Notes under the pieces: model-generated
Databases searched by the model: none
What the model saw: only the letters and a program-made list of their open reading frames with translations
What the model was told of the DNA's origin: nothing
Position numbers and translations under genes: made by a program
NCBI RefSeq assembly: GCF_001039355.2
Contig: NW_019774169.1
Location: 294,575 to 358,574 of the forward strand
DNA length: 64,000 nucleotides
Origin: Lingula anatina
Lineage: Eukaryota > Brachiopoda > Lingulata > Lingulida > Lingulidae
Direction: 5' to 3'
Shown here: in pieces, positions 44,301 to 58,075 of the stretch
How positions within the stretch are numbered: position 1 is the first letter of the stretch
Layout of the letters: each line of letters starts with the position of its first letter

Positions 44301-46043
44301 AATGCACGTTCACAGACCAATTTATCTTTAACTGTTGAACACCTTTGATATGGTAATAAGATGTAAATTATAGTCTCGCCTGCCACCTGTAATCTTATAA
44401 TACAAGTATGGTGGTGGATATCCACGATAAGTAAGAGTGCCATTATTATATTTGTTAATTTCTTTCTTTTTTATTTTTTTATTTTTTGTCCAATTTAGTG
44501 ATAGTTTTGTCATTTGTTCCTCTTATTGTATTTAGCTAGTATGTGTTCCATCATTTGTCAGGTAGGTGTACAAAGACACTGTGTGCACAATAGAAGGTAG
44601 GAACTTTTAACAGCTGGCCAAATAATTGTCAACATGAGGGCAGCACAAAATTAAATCAAGTTCAGAGAGCAATGAAAAATTATTGGCATTTTAGAAAACA
44701 ATGTATAATCACTTTTGTGCTTGGCAAATATAAAAATAGATGAACAATATTATATATTTATGTTGCTATCACTCTTAACACGATAAGATAAAGTTTCATG
44801 TAGTTAATTGTTATGGCAAGCATGTCATTGTGCAATTTTAGTTCCAAAAATGATAAAAATATTAATAGCCATTTTAAACTTGATATTTTAAACAAGATAT
44901 CTGTACAGATCAATAGGTATTATTTCCATATGTTTGTATTACCTAGTGATAGCGGATCAAAATCTCAAAGTTTTTAACTGCAAATATACAATTAGCCCTC
45001 TTTAAAACAAATAATTATTCTCTTCACTTATTTTTGCGTATATTTAGAGTAGACCTAGACACTCACAAGGCAGACAGTCAAATGTTTGTATGATATTTCT
45101 ATGGTTTCTTAACTGATATTGCTGTTACTTATATGCCATTATCCAACATTTCTTTTTGATAATTTATACCTATACAACTGTTTGCATATTAGTATACAGG
45201 TACCCCTTTTTCCAAAAACCTATAAATTATACAGAATAAATTCAATAATCAACAAAGAAACAACAAGGAAACACAAAGGTGGGGGAAAGCCCATGCACTC
45301 AACAGTAATCCTATTTGTTGATTTTTCTTTTGTTGGGTTTTGGAATGAATAAACAAACTTAAATGTGAAATTTGAATGAAAATTCTAATGGTTGTTTTGA
45401 CATGGACTTTGAGTCGACCTTACCCTCTGAGAATTCATAGACACGTTCATCTTGACAAAATGACATCACGTTTTGTTATGGGTACATGAAGGACTAAATA
45501 AGCTGGAGGTCTTGCACAGATACATAGATTATGTAGGTATTTAGTTCAGAGATCATGCTTTTCCAGTTGGCCTTTGTTTAAGTCAGACGACATTGACACT
45601 TTTGTTTCAAGGTGATTGTAGCCATGCTCAAATATGATTGTGGAGTGCACGTGTATGGTGCCATTAACCACAAGCACGGTTTCACTTGATACCTCATTTT
45701 CTCTTTCTGCCACATATGAATCACCAGGACTTTCATTATGATTTGATCTGATTTTATCAGATACGTGAAGTCAAAATATAATTTTTGTTGAGAAATTCAT
45801 TGATTAATAGGTGAAATGTAAGGTTGCTATGCGAAGGAGCTCAATATTTTCTCATTTTTTTATTCCACAGAATCCAGGGCATTGTCAAATTAGGCAATTT
45901 TATTTACCTTTCCTAGCAAATTAACTGTTCTAGGCCAGTGCTTAATGTTTGAAGGACAAAAATAATTTGGTTTGACTAAAAAAAGGGCTGATTAGTCATA
46001 TTCCTATATTTATAAACAAGCACATTCAGCCACTTATGACACT

Positions 46044-46075
<32 letters not shown>

Positions 46076-49000
46076 TTGTTACGGCAACACTGTTCTATCT
46101 GCTCTATGTCCCACATCTTCAGTCCCTGGTCTTCCGCTGCAAGTTATGGGGTATGATTGAAAAGAAATTATGAGACAAAACATTTCATTTTAGGGGCACC
46201 AGCAGCACTGTACCGTACCTTGCCACCCCTACAGATTCCAGCCTTGGTGCCAGTGCCAGTGCCACTACTACTCCTACAACTCCTCCGACTACTACAAGTC
46301 ATATTGACTGTGGCACCTGCCCTGCGGGTGTCAACTTGTGCTGCCGCGACACTGGCAAACTGGAGCTGAATGACAGTAACAACAAATCAGAAAAGTTCTG
46401 TGAAGATGATCATTGTCGAGAGACAGAAGCAGAAGATGGTTTAATGAATCATCATAAAGAGGCTAGCACGTTAACAGGTAAGGAATTTTTGTTTGTTTAT
46501 GAATGACAGCATATGGCACAGGCAAGTATCCCTTTAAAAAAGGCGGTGGGGGCATGGACATAATGAGAGACTTTTTCTCATTATGTCCATGGTGGGGGTT
46601 AAATACCTTAGTGATGTCCTGGTATCATTTAAGATGGTGTACTGAGATGTCATCAAGGAAAATTGAAGTTTAGTAATGTGTTTGGTACTCTGGATAATTA
46701 ATTAAGAAATTCTTGTGTTAGCCTATAATTGATTCTTCAACCTACAATACATGAAAAACATGCCTATGTAAATAAATTTTTGAAGGCGCATAATCTTAAA
46801 AGTGATAGAGCACCCTACATATATTTGTAAAATGTGACACCCTAGATCGATGTAAAATGTGACTCCCTAGATCACTCTATATATATAGAGAAGCTTTCAT
46901 AATGAAACTGGTCTCGTTACCGTATTCTCTTTCTTATCAAAATATAACTGATAGCTATAAAAAAATAATTTTCCTAAAATGAAGTAATTTTTCTTCAGTC
47001 AACAGCTAATTATTGAAATAGTTTTTACCTCCAATATTTTGATTTATATTATATTTATGTTATGATCTTCATCAGGGAATGAGGCTATCCAGGTGAATGT
47101 GTTCTGTTAGACATCAAAACATTGGAGGTAAAAGCTATTTCAGTATTATGCTGTTGACTGAAGGAAAATTACTTCATTCTTATACCATAGCGCAGCTGAT
47201 GAAATTCTTTTCTGAGAGTTTATGGTCTTTTTGATACCTTTTCGATAAGGGACTGACATAAAAATCTGTTGAAGTTCAGGTTTTGTCTAGGCAGTCATTG
47301 TATTAGAGGTGACACTGCCATTGCAGTATCATCTCAACCAAGTGATGAAAATCACAAAGAGGGTGTGATGAGGCTTCTTACACAAATGATTTAAATTTAA
47401 TCATTGATCCCCCAGATATGTGTGCATAATAATAGAAAATAAATGAAAGATAATTTTTGAAGTAATTTCATAATTATGAAATTGCAATTATCTCTCTATA
47501 CTTGTCTCAGAAGGTGAAGACTTTTTACCATATGTATACTTAGTATTATATAATACTCCAGTACTACCAGTGACGGTGACCTGCTGTCACCCTGTTGTTA
47601 ATAAATGTACTGTCCAAACTTTCACACTGAGTAACCAAGCAGTCAAAAGACTAGCCCCTGGCCAGTGGGCTGCTTATTCCTAAAACTAACATGTTATTAT
47701 ATATCCTTTCTTTTATATACTGTACTATGGCACAGTGGAAATAAATCATGCTATATTGATATAAAGCACAGGCAGCTTAGCTCATTTCCTATAATTAGAA
47801 AGGAGTGAGAGAAAAAAGAGAGAGAGATAGCAGAGTATTCTTATATATCAAAGTTCAAAGCATTACAAATCTTATCACTGCTGCAGCATGGAATTCCATA
47901 TGCAGACCAGAGTGTTATTGGTTTGAACATATTGACCTTTAAGTACTGATATGTATTATGTAAAGCAGCACGGTGTCTATGTGTAAGTGAGCTGGGGTTT
48001 TGATTTCCCTATCACCATGTGAACATTTTCTCCCAAGTTGCAGGAATATCTCATTACTTTTGGCACATAGATGTGATTTGTAAGTAAACTGCATTCCTTG
48101 ATTACTTTTTATTGATTGGGTAGCTGGCTTCCAGCCAAACCTTATTAGGGGTTATTTCCATTCTTACTGTATAAATGTGAATATCTAATAGTATAACCAT
48201 TCAAGTGGGAAAAAGGATTTCATTTATGATGCTATTATGCTGTAAAAATTTTATGAAATTCACATATAGAATTTTATCTGGTTCAAGAACAGTGCTGATA
48301 CCTTATGCAAACATCAAGGAAAAACCCTCTCCGGTGTTTTTTGTAATATGTGATGAGTACGTGCTGCCATCTTTTGAGAAAGCTGAAACTAAACTGGTTG
48401 TATATACCAAGCTTGTGCAATAAATAATGCCTCGAAAAAGTGAATCAATCGAATGACACATAAAAGGAAGTGTTATTGAAATGAATCGTCAATAGCTTCT
48501 ACAATCTTTTGAAGGTCACAAATGAAATTTATCACACTTAAAGAATTAGGGTAAATACAGGTGGGTTGGATGTGATAATGTGCTTTGAGAGTTGATGTTT
48601 GTTAGTGCTGATGCAGGGACGCTGCCACAGGTATGAACTGATTCATAGCACAGTCAGTAAAATCCATATCTATATATTGAACAGTGATTTTTTTGTGTGT
48701 CATGTTCTTTGAAAATTTGTTGGAAATAAAGAACATATCTTGTATCTAACTTCAGTTGGAAACAGCTCCTCTCGCCTTGACCAACTAATGATTATAAAAC
48801 AAATGGTTTGTATCCAGGTTCCTTTGTTCCAAAATCTGATTTTTGAGTCACAATAGTGATATATTGGCAAAAATTTTGAAACATTTTTTCCACAGCCATA
48901 CTTAAGTAAATTATCTTTAGCGTTTGTTATAATGTCACATGTTAGCATAATCTTTAGTTTTTAACCTATTTATGATAAAAGAACCACATCCAAAGTCTGT

Positions 49001-52000
49001 GTGATGACATATATACAGTGCAGAAAAAACGAACCAAAGCTGAAACTTGCCCAGGCTACCAACTTTGGTATACTGTACAGCAGGGGTTTACTCTCATCCC
49101 TGAGATATTACTGGGGACTGTTAGTAGATTAGTTTATAGTTAACACAGAGGAATGATTCCGGATGTGCTTAGGTGAGACAATCCAACATTAACACACGTA
49201 ATGTTGGAAAAGTATGTATAAAGAGGGGTTTAGAATCCTGGCTGTTCTGATGGTTCGCTAACTTCTGTATACTCAGTCACAGAAAACTGGGATTGATTTT
49301 CTGATGAAACCTCTCATTGGCCCTGGGGATTATGGTTTAGTTCTATGCTGTGGAGTGGGTTTTTGTGTTTGTAGAAGGTCTGGGTTGTGCAGGAAATTCA
49401 CTGTTTTACGTTGGTTTATACAATAAGATAAAAATATAACACATTTATTGCAGATGTAAATTTATACTTAACTGATAAGAGAGTAAAAATGATACTTGAA
49501 TCAGAGTAAATGGCATTTTTCATTGTTAACCTCTTGACTGCCATTCAGTTCGTTAATTTTTTTAGGCAAGATGAAATAATATGAATATATATAGATAATT
49601 CCAAAACTCACCAGATCCATTCTAAGTGTTTGCTGCAATCTGAAATGCCAAATAAATAAGTTATTTACTTAGGTTTGAAAGTTAGGTATTGAACATTGAA
49701 CCACTGTAACACAAAAATTACATAAATAACCAGAAAATGAGAATGATTATTTATCTCAGTCAGGATATTTAAAGCAATTTGATACCATCTGAAAAAAGCA
49801 TCCATGCAAAAAAAAATTTATCTGTAAGAGTACATTGAAAAAATGACTGTGTAGGACAGTAGTGATGTTGTGACACTTCATATTTTGTATCTAAAAAACC
49901 CTAAGATTGCGTCTTGTCACGCATAATGATTTTCCTCTCTGTGTACATACATTATTATAAAACTTATAATGTACAGGTGGTGTATCATAGACATGTTGTT
50001 GCATAATGAATAGTTTCTCAAAGATTGCCATTGATATGGATGTCTATCAAGTGAATAATAGGAATGAGTGCAATGATTGATGGATAACCCTAGTTATTGC
50101 AAAGGTTTTCTGATAAATTCTGCACAGAATTGCATTTTCATCGTTGAAGAGATAGCATGTTTTAAGTGAGTTGAATTTTATTGAATGGCTATGTCATATT
50201 TATAGTGGTGCTTAGACTAACAGGGAATTAATAGATGCCACATTACATATTGAAATTAGACAATAAGAATTGATTGCTCTGCTCATGTAAGGGATCAAAT
50301 GAAACAAAAAGTAAGGGGAAGTTTCAGACTAGACCATGAATCAATGCCATTCCCATTCAAGCTAAGTCATTGTTCTAAACATTGTTATACATAGGTGAAG
50401 GTAAGCCATGGCATCATTTCTTCTGTCCCTTGATCTTTAGCACAAATTGTCGTCACAAAGACAGCAATACTAAGTATTCTCATTATGTCTCTGCAAAGGC
50501 CAGTGTGAATTGCTTTTCATAGAAAATTGGGTCCAGGGAATGTTTTAAAATGAATAAGCCTAAGCTGCTAGAGATCAATATACATGTATTGCCTCAGTCT
50601 GCAGACAAGTGCTTGCAGGAGGCACGTGGTCACATTCCATGAAATTGGGCCAGCTGCTGTACTTGGATGCAAGTTCATAGATACATTTCATCAGATGGTT
50701 GGACGTACATGAAGCGAATTCAAGGAATTGTTAACATTGTGGACATCTGATTTCATTGAAATTGTGTATCTAGTCTACAGTGAAGTCCTTGGCTTATCTG
50801 GATGTTATTGGTACGGATAAGAATACAACAGATAGGTTCTTCTGGTATGGAAGCTGATATGTAAGTTTGAATTAGTTAAGGTCACTGCTTGGAGATTCTT
50901 AGCTTTCAGAGGAGGTAACACTGATGCAATTTATGAAATGGCTTCTTCATGGGAAAAATCTGGCAAGTTTCAGATAAATTGAATTGATGACACAAAACAT
51001 TTGTGGTGCAATTATATTTTTGCTCTAGATTAAATGTTTCCTTTTTTTTTAAATTGGGTATGTAGTATTTTTTGTGCCAGAATTGATATTTTGACAGAAC
51101 TGATTATGGGATATATATATGGCACTCAGTGAGTCATTGTATTGATTTCTGAGAAACTTCCATTGTTGTTCATACAGCACATCCCGTCGGTCATTATCAG
51201 TTTCATGCATAAGAAATGAATAGAACTGTACTCAGCTGCCAGAGTATAGATTAAAACTTTTCATATTTGAAAATGAAGTGCAAACTAGGAGAGACAGATA
51301 AAAACTTATTTTCAGTCCTGTATTATTTAAATGTGAAGCATAATTTTATTAAATCTTTCAGATAGTGCTCATCTACATGACTATTTGCCCTTTTTATGCT
51401 GTTGTTATGGTAACACATTTGTTCTAAATGGTCGGTCTCATTTCAGACGTGTGTAATGTTGGAAACCTCCCAGAAGTAGAGATATTGAGTTTGATTGAGG
51501 AGAAAATACCCAAGTATCGGCTGCGAGCGGACACCATTACATCATTTGCTGGCTACGAGAACGAGGATTGGATCCAAACCCCCATTATACCTCATGACAT
51601 AGAGCTAGATCTCACTGAGGAACAGATAGAGGAGACATTGAAGTATTTCGGTAAGAAGACTGATTTGGCAATTGATGTGTTTCACACTGGCATTAGTTTT
51701 TCTTAACAGCTGAAGTTTTAAGAACTCTGGCCAGACTGGGTACATTATCCCTATTTTAGACTCAGTGAAAATGTATACTATTTTGATTTTTTGTATCAGT
51801 AAATTCTACAGCTTACTTAATTAATATTTATATATTTTGTTATGAATATATTTTGTTATATAATGATCCTTTATAGTTTGTAAAGGTGAGTCTGGTGTAA
51901 CTTCTCACTGAGTGCAGTAGATGTTACGGGTGGCACCATCTTTGAGTAAGCTGTCACAAGCGTGCAGGAAGCCATAGCAGTAAACAGGTTTGATTAGAAT

Positions 52001-55000
52001 CTCAGTCTTTTTGAAAGATGAGACAACTATCAAACTCAATTGCTTTTGCTGTAGGTAAATTGGCACACACTCGTTTAGACCCTTTACACATCATGCCTTA
52101 TACATATAAGTATTGAAACACTTAGACTGGTCCTAATTTTTTGCTACAGGGATTTTACCCCCTTTCACAAGTTCATTCCATGTAACATCTTACAGCTTGG
52201 AAGCCCCAATATAAGAATAAAAAATAACCTGGTTAACTGGCTGTGTTGAGCTCTGTTCAGGAAGCTCTGTGCAGGTGACACTCTTGCATAATACCAGGCT
52301 ATTTAGTTACATTAATCTCCCTTAGTATTTCGATACCGATACTTGAAATGCACAATGTGAAAAGGGCCTTACCCTCCCGTGACATTGCTGGTCATTAGAA
52401 CACATACACACTATTGATCCAGGTCAGAATGTTGCACCCTGCTGGTTTTTATGGAGTCATGCATACACAAATGCCCTATGAGTCTATATATATCAGCATA
52501 TATGTTACATATCTCATTTCAAATGACCTGTATCCTAGCAAGAAAAAATAGACACATATTTGTCAGGTGGATGATACCCAATATGTACTAAGTGAAAAAT
52601 AAGATCTATATACGTAAGGACAAACTTAAACTAGCTTTTGTCTAAATGTCATCATCAGAGGACCAGATCCCCAGGTAGGGGACATGGAGTTTGCATACAT
52701 GTATGTTGTGTATAGATATATAATATGGCAGGCCGCAGATAGTCTTGTGTGTATGGTGATGTCAGGTGTTCTGTTTGTGTCAAAATTAGTCCTGTCGAAA
52801 CACATGGAAGAACTGACCTTTTTCCTGATTGTGACATGCATTTATTAAATGGACGGATGACCTCGCTGTCCCTTAAGGCATGCAGTGTTCATGACTTGAC
52901 CAATAGAAATCCCACTTTAGATGCTATCTACATGTATATTTACCATGGAACGTGGTTATAAGTGCTGTAGTCTGTTAGATGATGTGTCTGTTGGAGTATT
53001 GTATTATGAGACACATCGTGTGAACCACTTCTGTGATAATGTGAAAACTGTGACAACACATGCGAGGAATTAGGGATATATTGTAAGTAAACAATCAATG
53101 ATGTTAGTCATTCCTGTACTACATGCACTTCTTGGTGATATGTTTTGAATGCCATATGACTAAGAAGTTGGCTTAATCTGAAGTTTCTTGTCTTTTCTTT
53201 TCTTTTCTTTTTTTTTTTTTGCTAAAACTGGGTGCCTTTATGTGTATGGCACTGGGCAGGAGTCTTTATTATTATTATTATTATTATATTTTGTATTTCA
53301 TGATTTGGTACATTGGTTATGTAAGCAGCTAAACTTTAAAATATCCACATAGCATGCAATTATTACCTTCTTACCTGAGAAGAATGTTAACTGTCTTACA
53401 GGTGTCTTGCCCCAATGGAAAGGAGGTTCCTCTCAGACCAGGTTCCATAAAAATTATCCACTTGAATTTTACATCTCATTCTCCGTTTTCCTTGATGTAG
53501 CTTTGTTTCAAGAAGTAACTAAATTTGGGGATTTAAGCTAGAGCAGATTTAGCTCCTTTTCATGTAGTGCTCATTTGCCTCCTGCTAGCGTTTCTTTCTT
53601 TGCATGGATTGTCAGCAATCAATTGACAAAACATTTGCTTATGCAAGGCCAGCTTGACCACAATGCCTTCAACAAGGCACTAGGGCTGGGCACTGCCTGT
53701 GACGTAGCTGGGCAGTTCAAATAAGGGAATAGTGGTATTTATGTTTGGGGAGATATTGTACATTTTACGCACAAAATATGACTGCTCAGTATGGAGAAGA
53801 AAATAAAAAAAGGTGAGCAATGTGAGTTATTGGAAGTGTTAAAGGGCAGTCTTGAAGCCAGCGATTTAAAAGGGGAGATTCTTTTTCTGAAAAGGTGGGC
53901 CCTTTTTTGTCCATAATTGCATAGCATCTAGATCAGATTTTGATTTAGAGGAGATATCTGGACCAAAAGGGCGATTCTTTCAGTAAATCTCACCCCTCCC
54001 CCCTTTCCAGACAGATGTATAAAGAGCACTTTTTGTTGCTGTCTTTGAAGGATTTAGAGACCATTCCCAGATCCTATCGTACTAACTTTGGACAGAGCTA
54101 TCTCCAAGGGGATTCTCACTTAATTGCAATTAACTTATGTGTCTTAGACATCTGTCATGTCTACTGAAGCTCATCATCATTCCTCTTCATCCCGTGTGGG
54201 ACATAAGGCCACAGCCACACTGAAGCTGATAGGGGGTAATTAACTATGGTTTAGCAGCTTTAGTAGGCATTCCAGACATCTCAGCCACTTAAGCTGAAAG
54301 CAATTTAGTGAAAAACCCTGTGGACATGGACCGATCCTGTTAGATCAATCTAAGGATGGGAACCAAGTCCTAGATACAACAGGATGCTCTTGCCATTCAC
54401 ATTGGGAAGTGGAGCCGATGAGCACATCTAACACAATGGAGGCATCTGGCAAAAGTTGGTTTGGAAAACAACATTGATTTATTCTTATAATAATGACTGA
54501 GAATGTCATTAGGCCTCTCATTGAAGTTTCCATGCATTGTACTCAAGAAGAGAATGGAATAATTTTTCTGCATGCTTATGGAAGTGAACTTTGTGACAAT
54601 TAGCAGTAGAAATGACTGGTGGTTATATATTTTAAATATAAGTGCAATTAAAGAAAAGCTTTTATATGCTTAGAGTTGGATTTTATGGCATTATTTGTAT
54701 GAAGGGTCCCTTTTCAGTGCAGGATTACATTTACATGAATGTATTCTTTGATTATGTTGTTTCTTTTGGCATAATGCCCAACTCAGAAAAATACAATTGA
54801 TCTGCAAACCTGGAAGGTATTATTTGATTGTTGAGAAGAGTTATAGATTCGTAACTTAAGAAAATTGCATAATTTATCCATGCTGTTATTCTTAAAATCT
54901 TGCAAATACTTGGGCTTTTGAACTTGTGAAAGCAATTTTGTTTATTCATGATAACTGCTGAAAAATTACCACCAAAGCTATCTAGATATGGGGAGTTTTC

Positions 55001-57976
55001 TGCTGCACTGTCGAGGCATGCACAATACCTGTTATTGATTGGTACATTTCATTCAACAAACAATAGAGACGACCAAAACGCTTGCAAAACAAGGTAAAGC
55101 TGGAGGCCTCATAGAGGTTTACCTCTACTAGCCAGTTCTGCAGCTAGCATTTATACCTGAAATCTCCAGTAGATGATGCTGCGTTAGTTATTTTTAACAC
55201 CCATTTATCTGTAGCTGGGGAAGCTATATCTGATAATTTCAGCATACTTGCGCAGAAGAGCATCGGATGAGGTGTAGAAAAAATAAGTGCAACAGCAGTA
55301 GTAAAACTTGATAAATAAGATAACCCCATGGAAGATGATGTAGAGCTATGGCAAATGGAAATTACTATGAATTAGACGAGTACCTGTATGAGAGGTATGG
55401 ATTGTATGACCCATACTGCAGTATAGGGAATCTGAATGACCATAGGGAAGCCAACCTTCTGTGTAGTTTATATAGTGAAGGTAGGTGAACATTTACATAA
55501 TATGCTGCCTGAAATATCTCTGAATAACTGAGTAGCATGGCATGAGAATGGTAGATTAAGTTTATCATGTTATTTTGTTATAAATATAAATTGAACTGCA
55601 TACCATTTTTAAAAGCCTAGGGATTAAAATATGCCTTGTGTATTTTGCAGTAAAAAATTCAATTTTTTGTCAACTCATTATTTTGGAATATTACATGTTA
55701 TAATTAGATCTGTAGCATTTTAACACTACATTTTTAGGTAGATGATTTTTCTAGATGCTCCTAAAACATTGTACAGGGTCAACTAGAAGCTTTTTGTCGT
55801 TGCAAACTATATACTCTTGTTAATTTAAGAAATTTAGTTCACAGTATTGAACATAGTTAACACTGAAAATGAATTGTTATGGCTTAGAAATCTGGTTTTG
55901 TCACATATAACTGATATTAACATGTTTGATAGATTTGTTAGTGCCCTTCATATATGTGTCTATAGTTCCATTAGCTGAAACAGTAATTTTGACCTTATAT
56001 TCTTATATTCTCGTGCTGCCTGTGATGGCTTGCAGCAGGAACTCCATTAAATATTGATTCCCAATGGCCACATCTCTTGTATCATGGTTATGAAAGCCTA
56101 CCTATTAGCTTTGATTAGTACAGTGTGAAATGAGATCAATTAGGTATGTTTCTACAATAAACAATACCTGTCTGTTGAATTGTGTAATCTCTGTCTCAAT
56201 CATATTGACCGCTGCATGGAATCTTTATGTAGTTGATTTTGAAAAATGAAATATTGGTTACTAGTAGGTACATGCCATTTGTTGCTAAGATTTTATCCTT
56301 TTCATTCTTTTGTTTGTGTCGGTGTAATAGTTTAAGTATCTAAAGCTTGAATGATTATTAGATATATGTGAGTCTTCTGGTTAGTTTGAAAGTAAAAACC
56401 TATGGATCACTCTCCAGATATTTGGGAGGGTGAATACTAGTAGCTTCCATTTAAAATAGTTATCCCCCATCACGTTTCCTGGCATGATCTGCTTCAAGTA
56501 GTGCTAATAATAAGTAAAAACAGTCACGTTTCACTGCTGCAGCCATTAATTTAAAAGTTATGCTGTGGTTTGCAAAAAAATAATAAATAAATAAATAAAT
56601 AAATAAAAGAGTTAAAATTTAGTTTAAAAAAAATTCTCCTCTTAACTCTATGAAAAATAATGAAATTCTCTTACCTGGTCCTCATATCTGTCTACAGTAG
56701 GTCTCCACAGTTTCTTCATTGAGACTGCATGTCCTATTACAACATCTATGAAGACTGGGGAAGTTTAGTTTCCAGACTGTTTTTTTTTTGCACCTGTTAC
56801 ATATACTCAAGACTTCTTGCTTTTAGATATGTTATGTGCCATTTGCTTAGTGCATTAAAGCAAATCCTGTCGTCCCAATACTTCTTGATGGCAATTCTAT
56901 GTATGTCCTTGAATCTTACATCATTTAAAAGAAATAATGGATGTTGTTAACATTCTACACTGGAATAAGATGTGCCTGCCCTCATGTATGTTTAAAAAAC
57001 CAGTCCATCTTTGGATGCTGACAGGTTAGTGCTATAAATTAAAATCAAATTCGGCTCAGAGGTGGAAGTTCCCATTGATTGGCTGAAGAAGCTTACCTAT
57101 AAGCGTGGTGCATACTGATATCTTGTTTTTGACAATTTAGGGCCATATCAACATAGTTAAGGTCATTGGTGTTTATAAAAAGACATTTTAAAGCAGTTTA
57201 TTGCACAGCAGGTAGTTTCCCACCTTGGAGTATCAACGTGTTTTCAAAATGGAATGGGGACATTAGCATGATTATAGATAAGGCTGGGTATGAAAGGTGT
57301 TGCAGCGATGTTATTGAGGCAGTTGACATGTTTTTTTAAATTGGAAGAAGTCAGAAGGAGCAGCTCAATCAATGTTGTTGTGTAACCGGTTACTCCACAT
57401 GGGTAACTGAATAAGCTCTGTGGGGGATTACTGCGGTTCCACAGAATGTTTATTGGTAAAAGGGGACACCTATTTAGTTTTCACAAAGACAATTTAAGGG
57501 ATATGTGAATTTCAGGACAATCCCTGTGGGTATGGTTGAATGCATGTTGTTTTTCCAAAATACGTGCAGTTTTGCACGTGCTGCAAAAAGAGCTCACATT
57601 TGAGCACAAATGCGTAAAGCAAGGCTATAGAATTTAAAGTGTGCACAATATGCATGACTGCAGTAACAGGGGATAGATTAATTTGTAGCTGTGACACCAT
57701 CCTAAAATGAAAAATTAAATTGAGTGTGTGGAAACTACTTTTTCTTGACTACTTTTTTTGCCATGGACATTTGTGTTTGGGAAATAAGATTTGAATAATG
57801 GAGGTGAACAACAACACGCCACCTACTCTAGACATCATTTGCAGTGATGATATGGACAAACAAAAGTACCTTTCCAGTTTGTCAGAAAATGTCTGTCTTT
57901 TCATGGAAAATAACAATGTCATAGCAGAGAGTGAGAACAGTGTCAGCGGTAAGTCATTAAAGTTGAATTGAAATAC

Positions 57977-58075
<99 letters not shown>

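Larger units (their letters stand above)
36996..46193. other. TRAK intron 1 (9.2 kb)
   Basis: No further coding exon recognised. Contains the oppositely oriented TIR element pair (37423, 38739), a palindrome plus GTCGCC repeat (38231-38335), a 38-bp tandem duplication (39859), a perfect CRE-like TGACGTCA near 39327, a 20-bp palindrome within a dispersed repeat (42564), and an imperfect inverted-repeat element (43178-43525). Confidence 0.65.
46478..51446. other. TRAK intron 2 (5.0 kb)
   Basis: No coding exon recognised. Holds a perfect 16-bp hairpin (46553-46591), a 25-bp imperfect tandem duplication near 46828-46877 (TGTAAAATGTGAC(A/T)CCCTAGATC) and the 201-bp fold-back at 46978-47178. The 72-codon ORF at 48205-48423 has no splice or family support. 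Confidence 0.65.

Noticed and set aside
48205-48423. 72-codon plus-strand ORF in TRAK intron 2
   Set aside because: No recognised family, no usable splice sites in phase, and TRAK exons 2 and 3 join perfectly without it.
56729-56950. ATG ORF ([11 protein letters not shown]...) as a further TRAK alternative first exon
   Set aside because: The only nearby GT leaves a different base and has a poor donor context; no good donor in the required phase.
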